Positions 36,396 through 45,017 of a stretch of DNA of 64,000 nt are shown here, in pieces. The stretch is from Bacteroidota bacterium (lineage in GTDB: Bacteria; Bacteroidota; Bacteroidia; NS11-12g; UBA955): NCBI GenBank assembly GCA_027488835.1, contig JAIYAW010000002.1:1-64000 (forward strand), written 5' to 3'. The stretch's first letter is position 1. Each line of letters opens with the position of its first letter. The position numbers and the translations under genes were made by a program. The notes under the pieces are model-generated. The model worked only from the letters and a program-made list of their open reading frames with translations, was not told the origin of the DNA and searched no databases.

Positions 36396-37510
36396 ATTTT
36401 ACAGTACAACATAGAGATCCCTACTCCAAAGCTAGGGCAGGTGTCTTAGAAACCGATCACGGAAAAATTCAAACACCCATTTTCATGCCTGTTGGCACCG
36501 CGGCAACCGTGAAAGGCGTGCACCGCGATTTCATTGAAAAAGACATCAACGCCGATATCATTCTCGGCAATACCTACCATCTTTATTTGCGCCCAGGATT
36601 AGAAATCATGGAAAAAGCAGGAGGTATCCATAAGTTTTCGAATTGGAACCGCCCTGTTTTGTCAGACAGTGGGGGATATCAGGTGTATTCTCTTTCTGGA
36701 ACGAGAAAAATCAAAGAAGAAGGTGCAACTTTTAAAAGTCATATTGATGGCTCGAAACACCTTTTTAGCCCAGAATACGTAATGGACATTCAGCGTACCA
36801 TTGGGGCCGATATTATCATGGCCTTTGATGAATGTACGCCGTATCCTTGCGAAAAACCTTATGCCGAAAAAAGCATGCACATGACCCACCGTTGGTTGGA
36901 TCGTTGCATGAAACGTTTCCATGAAACGGAACCCAAATACGGATATCACCAAGAATTGTTTCCAATTGTTCAGGGCAGTGTATATCCCGATTTGCGCAAG
37001 CAAAGCGCGGAATACGTGATCCAACACGAGGCTGGTGGCTACGCCATTGGCGGATTGAGTGTGGGTGAACCCCATGAAGACATGTATTCAATGACCGAAT
37101 TGGTTTGCGATATTTTACCAGCCAACAAACCCCGTTATTTGATGGGTGTGGGTACTCCTGAAAATATTTTGAACTCTATCGAATTGGGAGTAGATATGTT
37201 CGATTGCGTAATGCCAACCAGAAATGGAAGAAATGGAATGATTTTTACCCGTGAGGGAATCATCAACATTCGCAATAAAAAATGGGCCGACGTTTTTGAA
37301 CCTGTAGATTCTTGGTTAACACCTGAATATTCTTTGGCGTATTTGCGTCATTTGTTTGTGGCTGGAGAAATGTTAGGACCCATTGTAGCAAGTTTGCAAA
37401 ACTTGCGCTTTTACCTTTGGTTGGTGCGTGAAGCCCGCAAGCATATTCAGAACAACGAATTTCATATTTGGAAAAAATCTGTACTTCAAACCGTAGGTAG
37501 AAAATTGTAA
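36392..37510 (+). CDS. tgt: tRNA-guanine transglycosylase
   Basis: 372 residues, TIM-barrel. It has FMPVGTAATVKGV, LSDSGGYQVYSLS with the catalytic-pocket Asp, IGGLSVGEP, and FDCVMPTRNGRNG with the nucleophilic Asp. It exchanges G34 for preQ1 in tRNAs with GUN anticodons. Where other bacteria carry the CxCxxC zinc ligands, this protein reads DSWLTPEYSLAYLRHL: the cysteines are missing though the His is kept. The start is a TTG sharing TTGA with the porT stop; no ATG is available. Confidence 0.9.
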   Translation: MNFTVQHRDPYSKARAGVLETDHGKIQTPIFMPVGTAATVKGVHRDFIEKDINADIILGNTYHLYLRPGLEIMEKAGGIHKFSNWNRPVLSDSGGYQVYSLSGTRKIKEEGATFKSHIDGSKHLFSPEYVMDIQRTIGADIIMAFDECTPYPCEKPYAEKSMHMTHRWLDRCMKRFHETEPKYGYHQELFPIVQGSVYPDLRKQSAEYVIQHEAGGYAIGGLSVGEPHEDMYSMTELVCDILPANKPRYLMGVGTPENILNSIELGVDMFDCVMPTRNGRNGMIFTREGIINIRNKKWADVFEPVDSWLTPEYSLAYLRHLFVAGEMLGPIVASLQNLRFYLWLVREARKHIQNNEFHIWKKSVLQTVGRKL

Positions 37511-37511
37511 G

Positions 37512-38600
37512 ATGAAAATATTTAAAGAGTTGGACATGTATATTGCAAAGAAGTTCTTGAGAACTTTTTTCGTTACTATTCTACTTTTTATCATCATCAT
37601 TATCATTTTTGACATTGCCGAAAAGTTGGATGACTTTTTACAACGTCATGCCCAAGTTTCAGAAATCTTCTCTGTGTATTATGTGAGTTTTATTCCCACA
37701 TTGCTCAATACATTTAGTCCTATCTTTATATTTATCTCTGTACTCTACCTTACTTCAAGGTTGGCTTCCCGCACAGAAATCATTTCCATGTTGGCCGGTG
37801 GAATGTCGCTAAGGCGCATTCTCGTGCCTTATTTGGCAGTGGGTGCTTTGCTAGCTTTTGGAAGTTATGTTTTGAACGCTTGGATTATTCCCATTTCCGA
37901 CAAAAAACGGGTGAAATTTGAAAATACCTATCTCCGTAATTATTGGTCTGAATCGCGTTCAACCATTTTTCGCCAGATCAAACCAGGTGTAATTATGTAC
38001 ATGGAGTATTTCAGTAACCACGATAGTTCTGGAATAGGTGTTACCCTCAATCAGTTTAAAGATAGAAAGTTAACAAGTACTTTGTTTGGCCGGTTTATGC
38101 GTTGGGAACCCAATTTGAAAACGTGGCGCCTAGAAATGGTTACAAGCCGTGAGTTTATGGCAGACGGTACCCAAAAAATAAAGAATTTTCCTTACATCGA
38201 TACTGCAATTGGATTTAATCCTGCCGCTTTTTTCTTTAGGGTGGAGGACGTGCAATCTTTGAATCAGAATGAGCTCACTGCATTTATTGAAAAAGAAAGG
38301 ATGCGGGGTTCTAGCAACGTGGCAGCTTTACAAACAGAGAAATACCGACGATATGCCTCGCCATTTAGTACCTTTATTTTGATTGTGATTGCAGTTTCTG
38401 TTGCCGGTAGGAAATCTAGGGGAGGACTGGGAATCGCCCTAGGCGTGGGAATTTTTGTGATTCTCTTTTTCCTATTTTTCAGCCGATATTTTATTAGTTT
38501 GGGGGAAACCAATGTGTTGGATCCCAATTTGGCAGTATGGCTTCCCAATTTGGTGTTTGTGCCGGTGGCCTATGTTTTTTACCGATTTGCACAAAAGTAA
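37512..38600 (+). CDS. LptF/LptG-family lipopolysaccharide export permease
   Basis: 362 residues. Six membrane helices in two groups of three (within about 15-125 and 280-358) flank a periplasmic beta-jellyroll, the LptF/LptG layout. ILDMYIAKKFL-like N-terminus, MLAGGMSLRRIL coupling helix and a C-terminal PSFSTFILIVI-like helix are seen. With LptB2 it extracts lipopolysaccharide from the inner membrane. Which of the two paralogues it is cannot be settled here. It follows tgt by 1 nt. Confidence 0.9.
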   Translation: MKIFKELDMYIAKKFLRTFFVTILLFIIIIIIFDIAEKLDDFLQRHAQVSEIFSVYYVSFIPTLLNTFSPIFIFISVLYLTSRLASRTEIISMLAGGMSLRRILVPYLAVGALLAFGSYVLNAWIIPISDKKRVKFENTYLRNYWSESRSTIFRQIKPGVIMYMEYFSNHDSSGIGVTLNQFKDRKLTSTLFGRFMRWEPNLKTWRLEMVTSREFMADGTQKIKNFPYIDTAIGFNPAAFFFRVEDVQSLNQNELTAFIEKERMRGSSNVAALQTEKYRRYASPFSTFILIVIAVSVAGRKSRGGLGIALGVGIFVILFFLFFSRYFISLGETNVLDPNLAVWLPNLVFVPVAYVFYRFAQK

Positions 38601-38609
38601 TTTTTTGCT

Positions 38610-38617
38610 TATATTCG
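38610..38617 (+). promoter_or_regulatory. -7 box for the 38623 gene
   Basis: TATATTCG (TTCG variant), 5 nt before the ATG. Confidence 0.45.
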
Positions 38618-38622
38618 TTAAT

Positions 38623-39153
38623 ATGAGATATTTTATCCTTTTTGCCCTTGCATTATTGGGAATTCAATCAAATGCCCAACCCAATAAGAAAAAGGCAAAT
38701 GCCAAAATTAAATTTCCAGCAAACAAATATTTCAAGATTGATTCTGTTGTAATCAACCGATTATATCCTGGTGTTTATGGCGCTGCCATTATCAATAATA
38801 TTACGATGTATGCCGTAACCAAAACCAATTGTGGTACTGTAAAATCAAAGGTGAACCTGCAACTCGACTCATTTTGGGTTGGAAATAGAGGTGGTCAATT
38901 CAATCTTGTTACTTACAAAAATATGGATCCATTAAAGAAAGGTTCTCATTTTAGAGGGATGGGGCATTTAGAGATTCCTACAAGAGACGAAGGCATTCCA
39001 CAAGTAAATGGGGTCACCATTCCCAACGAAGTGCCTACAAAGCCCCCAATTGCCTACAAAGGAGATATGCTCATTCGATTCATTTGCAACGGGAAAAAAC
39101 AATACATCTGTATTCCCAAATTGCAAGAAGGCCAAAGCGTTTTCGCGCCGTAA
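38623..39153 (+). CDS. Secreted protein of unknown function
   Basis: 176 residues with a clean signal peptide (MRYFILFALALLGIQSNAQ). The mature part starts Lys-rich (PNKKKANAKIKFPANKYFKI) and is beta-rich after that, with two cysteines. No family recognised. It follows lptF/G by 22 nt but has its own -7 box. Convergent with the methyltransferase gene, 3 nt apart. Confidence 0.65.
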   Translation: MRYFILFALALLGIQSNAQPNKKKANAKIKFPANKYFKIDSVVINRLYPGVYGAAIINNITMYAVTKTNCGTVKSKVNLQLDSFWVGNRGGQFNLVTYKNMDPLKKGSHFRGMGHLEIPTRDEGIPQVNGVTIPNEVPTKPPIAYKGDMLIRFICNGKKQYICIPKLQEGQSVFAP

Positions 39154-39156
39154 GAT

Positions 39157-40320
39157 TTATTCTACTTCCAATACCAATCCCTTGAGATAATGTCCCTCAG
39201 GATGAAAAATATTTACAGGATGGTCCGGACCTTGTCCCAATCTGTGTAAGATTCTACAATTTCTACCCACTTCAATGGCTGCAGCGGTTACGGTATTTGC
39301 AAATAATTTCTCGTCAATTACTTGACTACAAGAAAAGGTAAACAACAATCCGCCTGGTTTTACCCTTTCTAATCCCAACATATTCAATCGTTTATAACCC
39401 ATTGTAGCCTGATGCTTTTTGGTTAAGCTTTTGGCAAAAGCTGGAGGATCAAGTACCACAATGTCAAACATTTCAGGTTCGTCCTTCAAGTTTTTCATTA
39501 CATCTGCTTGAATAGATAAGTGATTTTCTGTTAGATTATTCAAAGCAACATTTTCATCAGCTAGACTAACTGCGGTTTGTGAAATATCTACCGAAACCAC
39601 TTTGGTAGCACCGCCAACCAATGCCGCGACACTAAATCCCCCCGAATAAGAAAAAGTATTCAATACCGATTTCCCTTTTGAGTAATGTCCAAGCAGCTGT
39701 CTATTTTCTCGTTGATCTAAGAAGAAACCAGTTTTTTGACCGGTAACCCAATTGACTTTGAATTTCATATTGTTTTCGGTGGCAACAACTTCGTGTTGAT
39801 CGCCCAACAAAAATTCATCTTCAATTTCGGCGTCGTGCATTGCCGCGCTGCTTTTGCTGTAAATGTGGGCAATTTCGTTTCCGAAAACGGTTTTAATGGC
39901 TTCGGAAATGGCATCGAGGTTCAAATACATTCCATCGGTATGTGCTTGAATCACTGCGGTATCGGCATATATGTCGATGATCAATCCGGGCAACAAATCG
40001 CCTTCTCCATGCACCAAACGGTAGGCATTGGTAGGAAAATTCATTCCCAACGACAATTTGTTTCTTAGGTCTTTGCAATTTTGAATGCGGTTTACCCAAA
40101 ATTGGGCGTCAATTTCTTGCTGGGTAAACGACAGAATGCGAATGGCAATACTGCCATCGCCAACATGGCCGCAGGCCAACCAATTGTTTTTATAGTCATA
40201 AACCTGAACCAAATCGCCCGTAGTGCAGGGGTCAATGCTTTCCAAGGCACCGCTAAATATCCAAGGATGTTTTCTGCCAATGGCAATTTCTTTTCCCTTT
40301 TTTAAGATTGCTTTTTTCAC
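39157..40320 (-). CDS. rlmI: RlmI-like 23S rRNA (cytosine-5) methyltransferase
   Basis: 387 residues. N-terminal PUA domain (KKGKEIAIGRKHPWIFSGAL), an EEHEH-like linker, and a class I methyltransferase domain with VLNTFSYSGGFSVAALVGGA (motif I), VVLDPPAFAKS (motif IV) and FTFSCSQ with a catalytic-type Cys. E. coli RlmI methylates C1962 of 23S rRNA; the same target is likely but inferred. The first codon appears to be GTG at 40318-40320; no in-frame ATG lies near. Confidence 0.85.
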   Translation of the reverse strand: MKKAILKKGKEIAIGRKHPWIFSGALESIDPCTTGDLVQVYDYKNNWLACGHVGDGSIAIRILSFTQQEIDAQFWVNRIQNCKDLRNKLSLGMNFPTNAYRLVHGEGDLLPGLIIDIYADTAVIQAHTDGMYLNLDAISEAIKTVFGNEIAHIYSKSSAAMHDAEIEDEFLLGDQHEVVATENNMKFKVNWVTGQKTGFFLDQRENRQLLGHYSKGKSVLNTFSYSGGFSVAALVGGATKVVSVDISQTAVSLADENVALNNLTENHLSIQADVMKNLKDEPEMFDIVVLDPPAFAKSLTKKHQATMGYKRLNMLGLERVKPGGLLFTFSCSQVIDEKLFANTVTAAAIEVGRNCRILHRLGQGPDHPVNIFHPEGHYLKGLVLEVE

Positions 40321-40362
40321 AATGAAGGTACAAAGTTCAATTAAAAGTTAGAGATTTGAAAA

Positions 40363-41469
40363 ATGTCTGTAAAACTATTCGAAATAATTCATGAAATTGA
40401 AAGGGTAGCACCACCCAGTTTGCAAGAGTCGTATGACAATAGCGGTCTTTTGGTGGGAGATAAGCAATCAATTATAACCCAGACGCTGCTTTGTTTAGAT
40501 TGTACGGAAGCCATTGTTGATGAGGCGATTGCAAATAAATGCAATCTGATTATTGCGCACCATCCATTGATTTTTTCGGGCTTAAAACGACTAACGGGTC
40601 AAAACGATGTGCAACGAGCGGTTATCAAAGCCATCCAAAATAATATTTCCATTTATGCTTGTCACACCAACCTCGACAATGTTTTGAGGAGTGGGGTGAA
40701 TGAAAAAATTGCCGAAAAGCTCCATTTGAGTCAATTGTCAGTGCTCGAGCCCAAAACGGGATTGTTGGTGAAGTTGGGGGTGTATGTTCCACCGTCGCAT
40801 TTTACCGTGGTTCAAGATGCTTTGTTTACTGCAGGAGCTGGAAACATTGGCAATTATGTCGAATGTAGTTTTTCTTTTGAGGGACAAGGAACATTTACAC
40901 CGATGGAAGGTTCCAACCCTTATTCTGGAAGTTTGGGCAAGCGAGAAACTGCAAATGAGATGCGCTTAGAGGTGGTATTTATGAAGTGGCAAACCAATGA
41001 AATGATTCAAATATTGAGGGAGGCACATCCCTATGAAGAGGTTGCTTACGACATAGTAACTTTGAATAACGAAGTTGCGGGTTTTGGCAGTGGGGCAGTG
41101 GGAATGCTGCCAAAAGAGATGGCCAAATCTGAGTTTTTGGCACATTTAAAGCAGAATATGGAATTGGAAGTTGTGAAACATACAGAATTTTTCGGAGAAA
41201 ATATTCGCAAAGTTGCGGTTTGTGGTGGCGCGGGTTCTTTTTTAATAAACGCAGCAAAGTCGGTACAGGCCGATGTTTATATAACGTCGGATATAAAATA
41301 TCATGAATTTTTTGCAGCTGAAAAGCAGTTAATGATTTGCGATATTGGTCATTTTGAGAGTGAAAAATACACGATTGATTTGTTTAGCGAGATATTGTCA
41401 AAAAAATTCCCTAATTTTGCAACCATTTTTGCACAAACTAATACCAACCCTATTCAATATTATCGATAA
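40363..41469 (+). CDS. Nif3-like dinuclear metal-centre protein
   Basis: 368 residues. NIF3/YqfO family: LQESYDNSGLLVG at the start, metal ligands in NLIIAHHPLIF (His66, His67), ACHTNLD and IGHFESEKY. A central CutA1-like insert separates the two halves, giving the long form. The family builds toroidal hexamers with a di-metal site and has been linked to GTP cyclohydrolase-like or metal-handling roles, none proven here. It precedes the zinc-ribbon gene by 5 nt, a conserved pair in many genomes. Confidence 0.87.
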   Translation: MSVKLFEIIHEIERVAPPSLQESYDNSGLLVGDKQSIITQTLLCLDCTEAIVDEAIANKCNLIIAHHPLIFSGLKRLTGQNDVQRAVIKAIQNNISIYACHTNLDNVLRSGVNEKIAEKLHLSQLSVLEPKTGLLVKLGVYVPPSHFTVVQDALFTAGAGNIGNYVECSFSFEGQGTFTPMEGSNPYSGSLGKRETANEMRLEVVFMKWQTNEMIQILREAHPYEEVAYDIVTLNNEVAGFGSGAVGMLPKEMAKSEFLAHLKQNMELEVVKHTEFFGENIRKVAVCGGAGSFLINAAKSVQADVYITSDIKYHEFFAAEKQLMICDIGHFESEKYTIDLFSEILSKKFPNFATIFAQTNTNPIQYYR

Positions 41470-41474
41470 ACAAC

Positions 41475-42272
41475 ATGGACGTAACCGTTGAGAAAAAACT
41501 ACAAGACCTTTGGAAGCTACAACAAATTGACAATAAATTAGACAATTTGAAAGCTGTATTGGGTGAACTGCCGATGGAAGTATCGGATTTGGAAGATGAT
41601 ATCGCTGGTTTTGAAACCAGAGTAAGTCATATTCACGACGAAATTACTTCTTTAGATACAGAGGTTGCCAACAAAAAATTAGCAATTAAAGATTTCCAAA
41701 GATTAATTGACAAATACGAAGATCAATTAAACAATATCAAAAACAGCCGTGAATTTGAAGCAATTGACAAAGAAAAAGAGATTGCTGGCTTAGAAATTCT
41801 TTCTGCTGAAAAGAAAATTCGCGATTATGTAAAACAAATCGAATCTAAAAACGAAGTTTTAACAAGCACCAAAGCTGCGTTAGACAGTCGTAAAGCCGAT
41901 TTGGAATTCAAAAAAGCGGAATTAACTGAAATTGAAAAAGAGAACGAAGAGGAAATTCAAAAGTTAAACAAAGACCGTGAAAATGCTGCTAAGAAATTAG
42001 ATGAGCGTTATTTCCGTGCTTACCACAGAATTCGTGAAAATATGAAAAACGGTGTTGCCGTTGCTCCTATTGTTCGTGGGTCTTGCGGTGGTTGTTTCTC
42101 TAAAATTCCACCACAACGTCACTCTGACATTCGTGCCCATTACAAAATTATTGACTGTGAACACTGCGGTCGTATTATGGTGGATCAACACGTAAGTGGC
42201 ATCGCAGCATTTGCCGAAGTAAAAGAAGAAAAACCAACACGCAGAAAAATGCGTTTAACTACCGCTAAGTAA
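41475..42272 (+). CDS. Coiled-coil protein with C4 zinc ribbon
   Basis: 265 residues. About 185 residues of coiled coil (many Glu/Lys heptads) lead into a C4 zinc ribbon, SCGGCFSKIPPQ and DCEHCGRIMV, followed by a basic tail (PTRRKMRLTTAK). This zf-RING_7-type architecture is widespread and usually next to Nif3. Function unknown; nucleic-acid binding is plausible from the ribbon and basic tail. Confidence 0.87.
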   Translation: MDVTVEKKLQDLWKLQQIDNKLDNLKAVLGELPMEVSDLEDDIAGFETRVSHIHDEITSLDTEVANKKLAIKDFQRLIDKYEDQLNNIKNSREFEAIDKEKEIAGLEILSAEKKIRDYVKQIESKNEVLTSTKAALDSRKADLEFKKAELTEIEKENEEEIQKLNKDRENAAKKLDERYFRAYHRIRENMKNGVAVAPIVRGSCGGCFSKIPPQRHSDIRAHYKIIDCEHCGRIMVDQHVSGIAAFAEVKEEKPTRRKMRLTTAK

Positions 42273-42289
42273 GAGTAGCGTTAGGAATA

Positions 42290-42322
42290 AAAAAAGGTGC
42301 GAAATTTTTCGCACCTTTTTTT
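42290..42322. terminator. Terminator after the Nif3-zinc ribbon operon
   Basis: Nine-bp perfect stem GGTGCGAAA / TTTCGCACC with a 2-nt centre, preceded by A7 and followed by T7. The repeat region begins 4 nt later. Confidence 0.9.
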
Positions 42323-42325
42323 ATG

Positions 42326-42712
42326 GTTTATAAACGTTTATGAGTGTTTATAAAAGTTTATGAAGGTTCATTTTCGAACATTTTATATCTAAGTACATCC
42401 AGAATGTCTTTATTAGATCTATATTGAATAAAACTGATTTCTAGATTTTGAAAGTAAAATTTAATGTTTATAAAGGTTTATAAGCGTTTATAAAAGTTTA
42501 TGAAGGTTCATGTTCGAACATTTTAAACATCACTACTTTAAGTATACACTTTTTAGGTCTAAATGACATAAAACCGATTTCTAAATTTTAAAAGTAAAAT
42601 TTAATGTTTATTAGGGTTTGTAAGTGTATAAAAAAGTTCATGAAGGTTCATGTTAGAACATTTAATTTCTAAATACATCCAAAATATCTTTATTAGATTT
42701 CACAAATTTCGG
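42326..42712. repeat. 140-bp tandem repeat with phased GTTTATRAR decamers (array A)
   Basis: Units begin at 42326, 42466 and 42606, exactly 140 bp apart, and align without gaps; the third is cut off near 42712. Each opens with four 10-bp words of the form GTTTATRARN, then a GTTC/GAAC palindrome (12-bp perfect in unit 2, 42510-42521), then an A/T-rich spacer ending AAGTAAAATTTAAT in units 1 and 2. No reading frame of note. It is not a CRISPR array, since the spacers are related to each other. Confidence 0.85.
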
Positions 42713-42751
42713 TTGACGGTTACGGTTTTTAATTTACCAACCCAATCTAAA

Positions 42752-42920
42752 CCTTTATAAACCTTAGCATTCCCCCATGTCTAAACGCTCATAAACCTTT
42801 ATAAACTTTAGCATTCCCCTAGGTCTAAACGCTCATAAACCTTTATAAACTCTTATAAACCTTAGCATTCCCCCGTGTCTAAACACTCATAAACCTTTAT
42901 AAACTCTTATAAACCTTAGT
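42752..42920. repeat. 44/54-bp inverted decamer array (array B) reaching into panB
   Basis: Units begin at 42752, 42796, 42840 and 42894. On the minus strand each reads decamers GTTTATAAAG, GTTTATGAGC and GTTTAGACAT, then a G-rich word GGGGGAATGC and TAAG. Two units carry one extra decamer (GTTTATAAGA), turning the 44-bp period into 54. The last unit contains the panB stop codon at 42916-42918. Array B faces array A. Confidence 0.85.
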
Positions 42921-43731
42921 ACTGCTCCTTCTCATTTGGAAAGTCAACCGACTTTACATCTGAAATGTATTGCTGCACTGCCCCTTTCATTTCGTCGTAA
43001 AGGTTTAAATAGCGACGTAAAAATCTTGGATTAAATTGTTTGGTTATTCCCATCATGTCGTGAACCACCAAAACTTGTCCATCCACGCCATTTCCTGCGC
43101 CAATGCCTATTACAGGAATGGTTAAAGATTCAGCAACACGTTTCGCCAAGTGTGCCGGTATTTTCTCTAAAACCAGCGCGAAGCAACCCGCTTCTTCTAA
43201 TAATTTTGAATCGCGAATCAATTTTTCCGCTTCTTCATCTTCTGTTGCACGAACGGTATAAGTTCCAAATTTGTATATACTCTGAGGAGTTAATCCCAAA
43301 TGTCCCATAACCGGAACACCCGCAGTAAGAATCCTTTTTATACTTTCAATGATTTCTTCGCCACCTTCCATTTTTATAGCATGGGCTCCGCTTTCCTTCA
43401 TAATACGAATGGTACTATTTAATGCTTCTTTGGAGTTACCTTGGTAACTACCAAATGGCAAATCAACCACTACCAAAGCCCTGTCAACACCTCTTACAAC
43501 ACTACTTGCATGGTAAATCATCTGATCTAAAGTGATTGGAAGGGTAGTTTGATGTCCCGCCATCACATTCGAAGCACTGTCGCCAACAAGAATCACATCG
43601 ATTCCCGCATCGTCAATAATTTGTGCTGTTGAATAATCGTATGCGGTGAGCATCGAAATTTTTTCACCTCTCGACTTCATTTCATGAAGCACGTGTGTGG
43701 TGATTTTTTTATCTTCTCTGTGTACAGACAT
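42916..43731 (-). CDS. panB: 3-methyl-2-oxobutanoate hydroxymethyltransferase
   Basis: 271 residues, TIM-barrel. The signatures [52 protein letters not shown] and GHLGLTPQ are complete. It transfers a hydroxymethyl group from methylene-tetrahydrofolate to 2-oxoisovalerate for pantothenate. I choose the ATG at 43729-43731 (MSVHREDKK); a TTG seven codons earlier is less likely. Its stop lies in a copy of the decamer repeat. Confidence 0.93.
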   Translation of the reverse strand: MSVHREDKKITTHVLHEMKSRGEKISMLTAYDYSTAQIIDDAGIDVILVGDSASNVMAGHQTTLPITLDQMIYHASSVVRGVDRALVVVDLPFGSYQGNSKEALNSTIRIMKESGAHAIKMEGGEEIIESIKRILTAGVPVMGHLGLTPQSIYKFGTYTVRATEDEEAEKLIRDSKLLEEAGCFALVLEKIPAHLAKRVAESLTIPVIGIGAGNGVDGQVLVVHDMMGITKQFNPRFLRRYLNLYDEMKGAVQQYISDVKSVDFPNEKEQY

Positions 43732-43834
43732 TCTTTTGTGATTGGACTGCAAATTTGTACATTATAAATGGTAAAAAAAAAGAAGTTTCTGCTATTTCGA
43801 TAGATACGACCCTTTATTCATCATTCTTTTCATT

Positions 43835-43842
43835 TATCTTTG
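43835..43842 (+). promoter_or_regulatory. -7 box for the 43851 lipoprotein gene
   Basis: TATCTTTG, 8 nt before the ATG. Confidence 0.6.
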
Positions 43843-43850
43843 CCCTTAAC

Positions 43851-44852
43851 ATGATAAAAAATTGTTACAATAAAGCAACAAAGTGTCTAAATTCCCTGGG
43901 AATCATTTTGGTGTTATTGGCATTTTCTTCATGTGAGAATACAGTTGATATCAACGCCGACTGGAAAGAAACCATTGTGGTTTATGGATTATTAGATCCA
44001 AACGATTCGGTACAATACATCAAGGTTAACAAAGCATTTTTGAATCAAAATACAAGTGCTTACACTGTTGCTCAAATTTCCGACAGTTTGTATTTGGATT
44101 CTACGGAAGTCTCCTTGCGACAGGTAAATACAGGTCGCGTAATCAATCTAATTCGCACCAATAAAATAAAGAAACAACCCGGTATATTTGCTTCCAACGT
44201 AAATTATTTATGGCAAACCACAGAAAAAATCAACGCCAACGATATTTATGAGGTTACTGTTGAAAATCCCATTAGCAAGCAAGCAGTTACATCCTATACC
44301 AAAACAGTATCTCCGTCTTTGATCAGGGCTCCATTTTTTAATAACAAATCACTCTTTTCCTTGGCACCTGAATATATTACTTTTCGTGCCACTCCTGGTG
44401 CAAATGTCAAAGCCTATGATGTTGTGCTTGAAGTTACCTACGATGAATTCGATGCAGTTGATACATCTATCAAAGCAACCAAAACTGCGTTATGGAAGGT
44501 GATGTCGAATTATCAAGTAGATCAAGGTGATTTAATTCGCCAAGTTGAGAAAGAAGCTTTTTTCCAGTTTATGGCAAATACGTTAACTTCCGGACCAAGT
44601 CTAAAACACCGTTTTGTTTCATTCGGAGTTACGTATTATTCGGGAAGTCAAAATTTAATCGACTACATGTCTGTGAATGTTCCAGCAATTGGCATTGTGC
44701 AAAAACAAGCTGAGTATTCCAATATTTCAGGTGGATTGGGTTTGTTTGCAAGTCGTTGCGTACAATCTATTCGTGGAATCAAATTCGAGCCATCTTCATT
44801 GTCGTTTATTCAAGTGCATCCATTGACAAAGAAGCTCAACTTTGTAAGATAA
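43851..44852 (+). CDS. Lipoprotein of unknown function
   Basis: 333 residues. Lipobox LAFSSC (Cys28) after a hydrophobic signal, then ENTVDINADW. Beta-rich mature part (ETIVVYGLLDPNDSVQYIKV, DIYEVTVENPIS) resembling the DUF4249-like surface lipoproteins of Bacteroidota, though I cannot prove membership. It starts at the ATG after the -7 box rather than further upstream. Role unknown. Confidence 0.7.
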   Translation: MIKNCYNKATKCLNSLGIILVLLAFSSCENTVDINADWKETIVVYGLLDPNDSVQYIKVNKAFLNQNTSAYTVAQISDSLYLDSTEVSLRQVNTGRVINLIRTNKIKKQPGIFASNVNYLWQTTEKINANDIYEVTVENPISKQAVTSYTKTVSPSLIRAPFFNNKSLFSLAPEYITFRATPGANVKAYDVVLEVTYDEFDAVDTSIKATKTALWKVMSNYQVDQGDLIRQVEKEAFFQFMANTLTSGPSLKHRFVSFGVTYYSGSQNLIDYMSVNVPAIGIVQKQAEYSNISGGLGLFASRCVQSIRGIKFEPSSLSFIQVHPLTKKLNFVR

Positions 44853-44927
44853 GGCTGCTCTGTTTGTTTAATTTCCCTCAAAATTTTATGTCATGATGGC
44901 GAATTTGTTCGTCTATTTTGAGAATTA

Positions 44928-44952
44928 CTGACAAATTATGACAATTCGTCAG
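44928..44952. promoter_or_regulatory. Inverted repeat upstream of dnaK
   Basis: CTGACAAATT (44928-44937) and AATTCGTCAG (44943-44952) are complementary at 9 of 10 positions around ATGAC. It lies 22 bp ahead of the sigma-54-like element and could be an activator or repressor site controlling the heat-shock gene. Confidence 0.45.
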
Positions 44953-44973
44953 CCATTTTCTGTCTTTTCTGCA

Positions 44974-44990
44974 TTGGCACTTACTTTGAT
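44974..44990 (+). promoter_or_regulatory. Sigma-54-like -24/-12 element before dnaK
   Basis: TTGGCAC, five bases, then TTGAT. The GG to GA distance is the canonical GG-N10-GC spacing, with GA in place of GC. Start of transcription would be near 45000, 18 nt before the ATG. A TTACTTTG in the same place is a poorer -7 box. A purine-rich GGAAAGGAAA precedes the ATG. Confidence 0.4.
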
Positions 44991-45017
44991 AGTAGGAAGG
45001 AAAGGAAATTAAAAATC

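Noticed and set aside
42326-42920. The tandem repeats could be a CRISPR array.
   Set aside because: The repeats are direct decamers and 44- or 140-bp units whose spacers are related to each other, and no cas genes are present.
43740-43752. TTG at 43752 as the start of panB.
   Set aside because: The ATG seven codons later gives the usual PanB length and lies closer to the expected leader.
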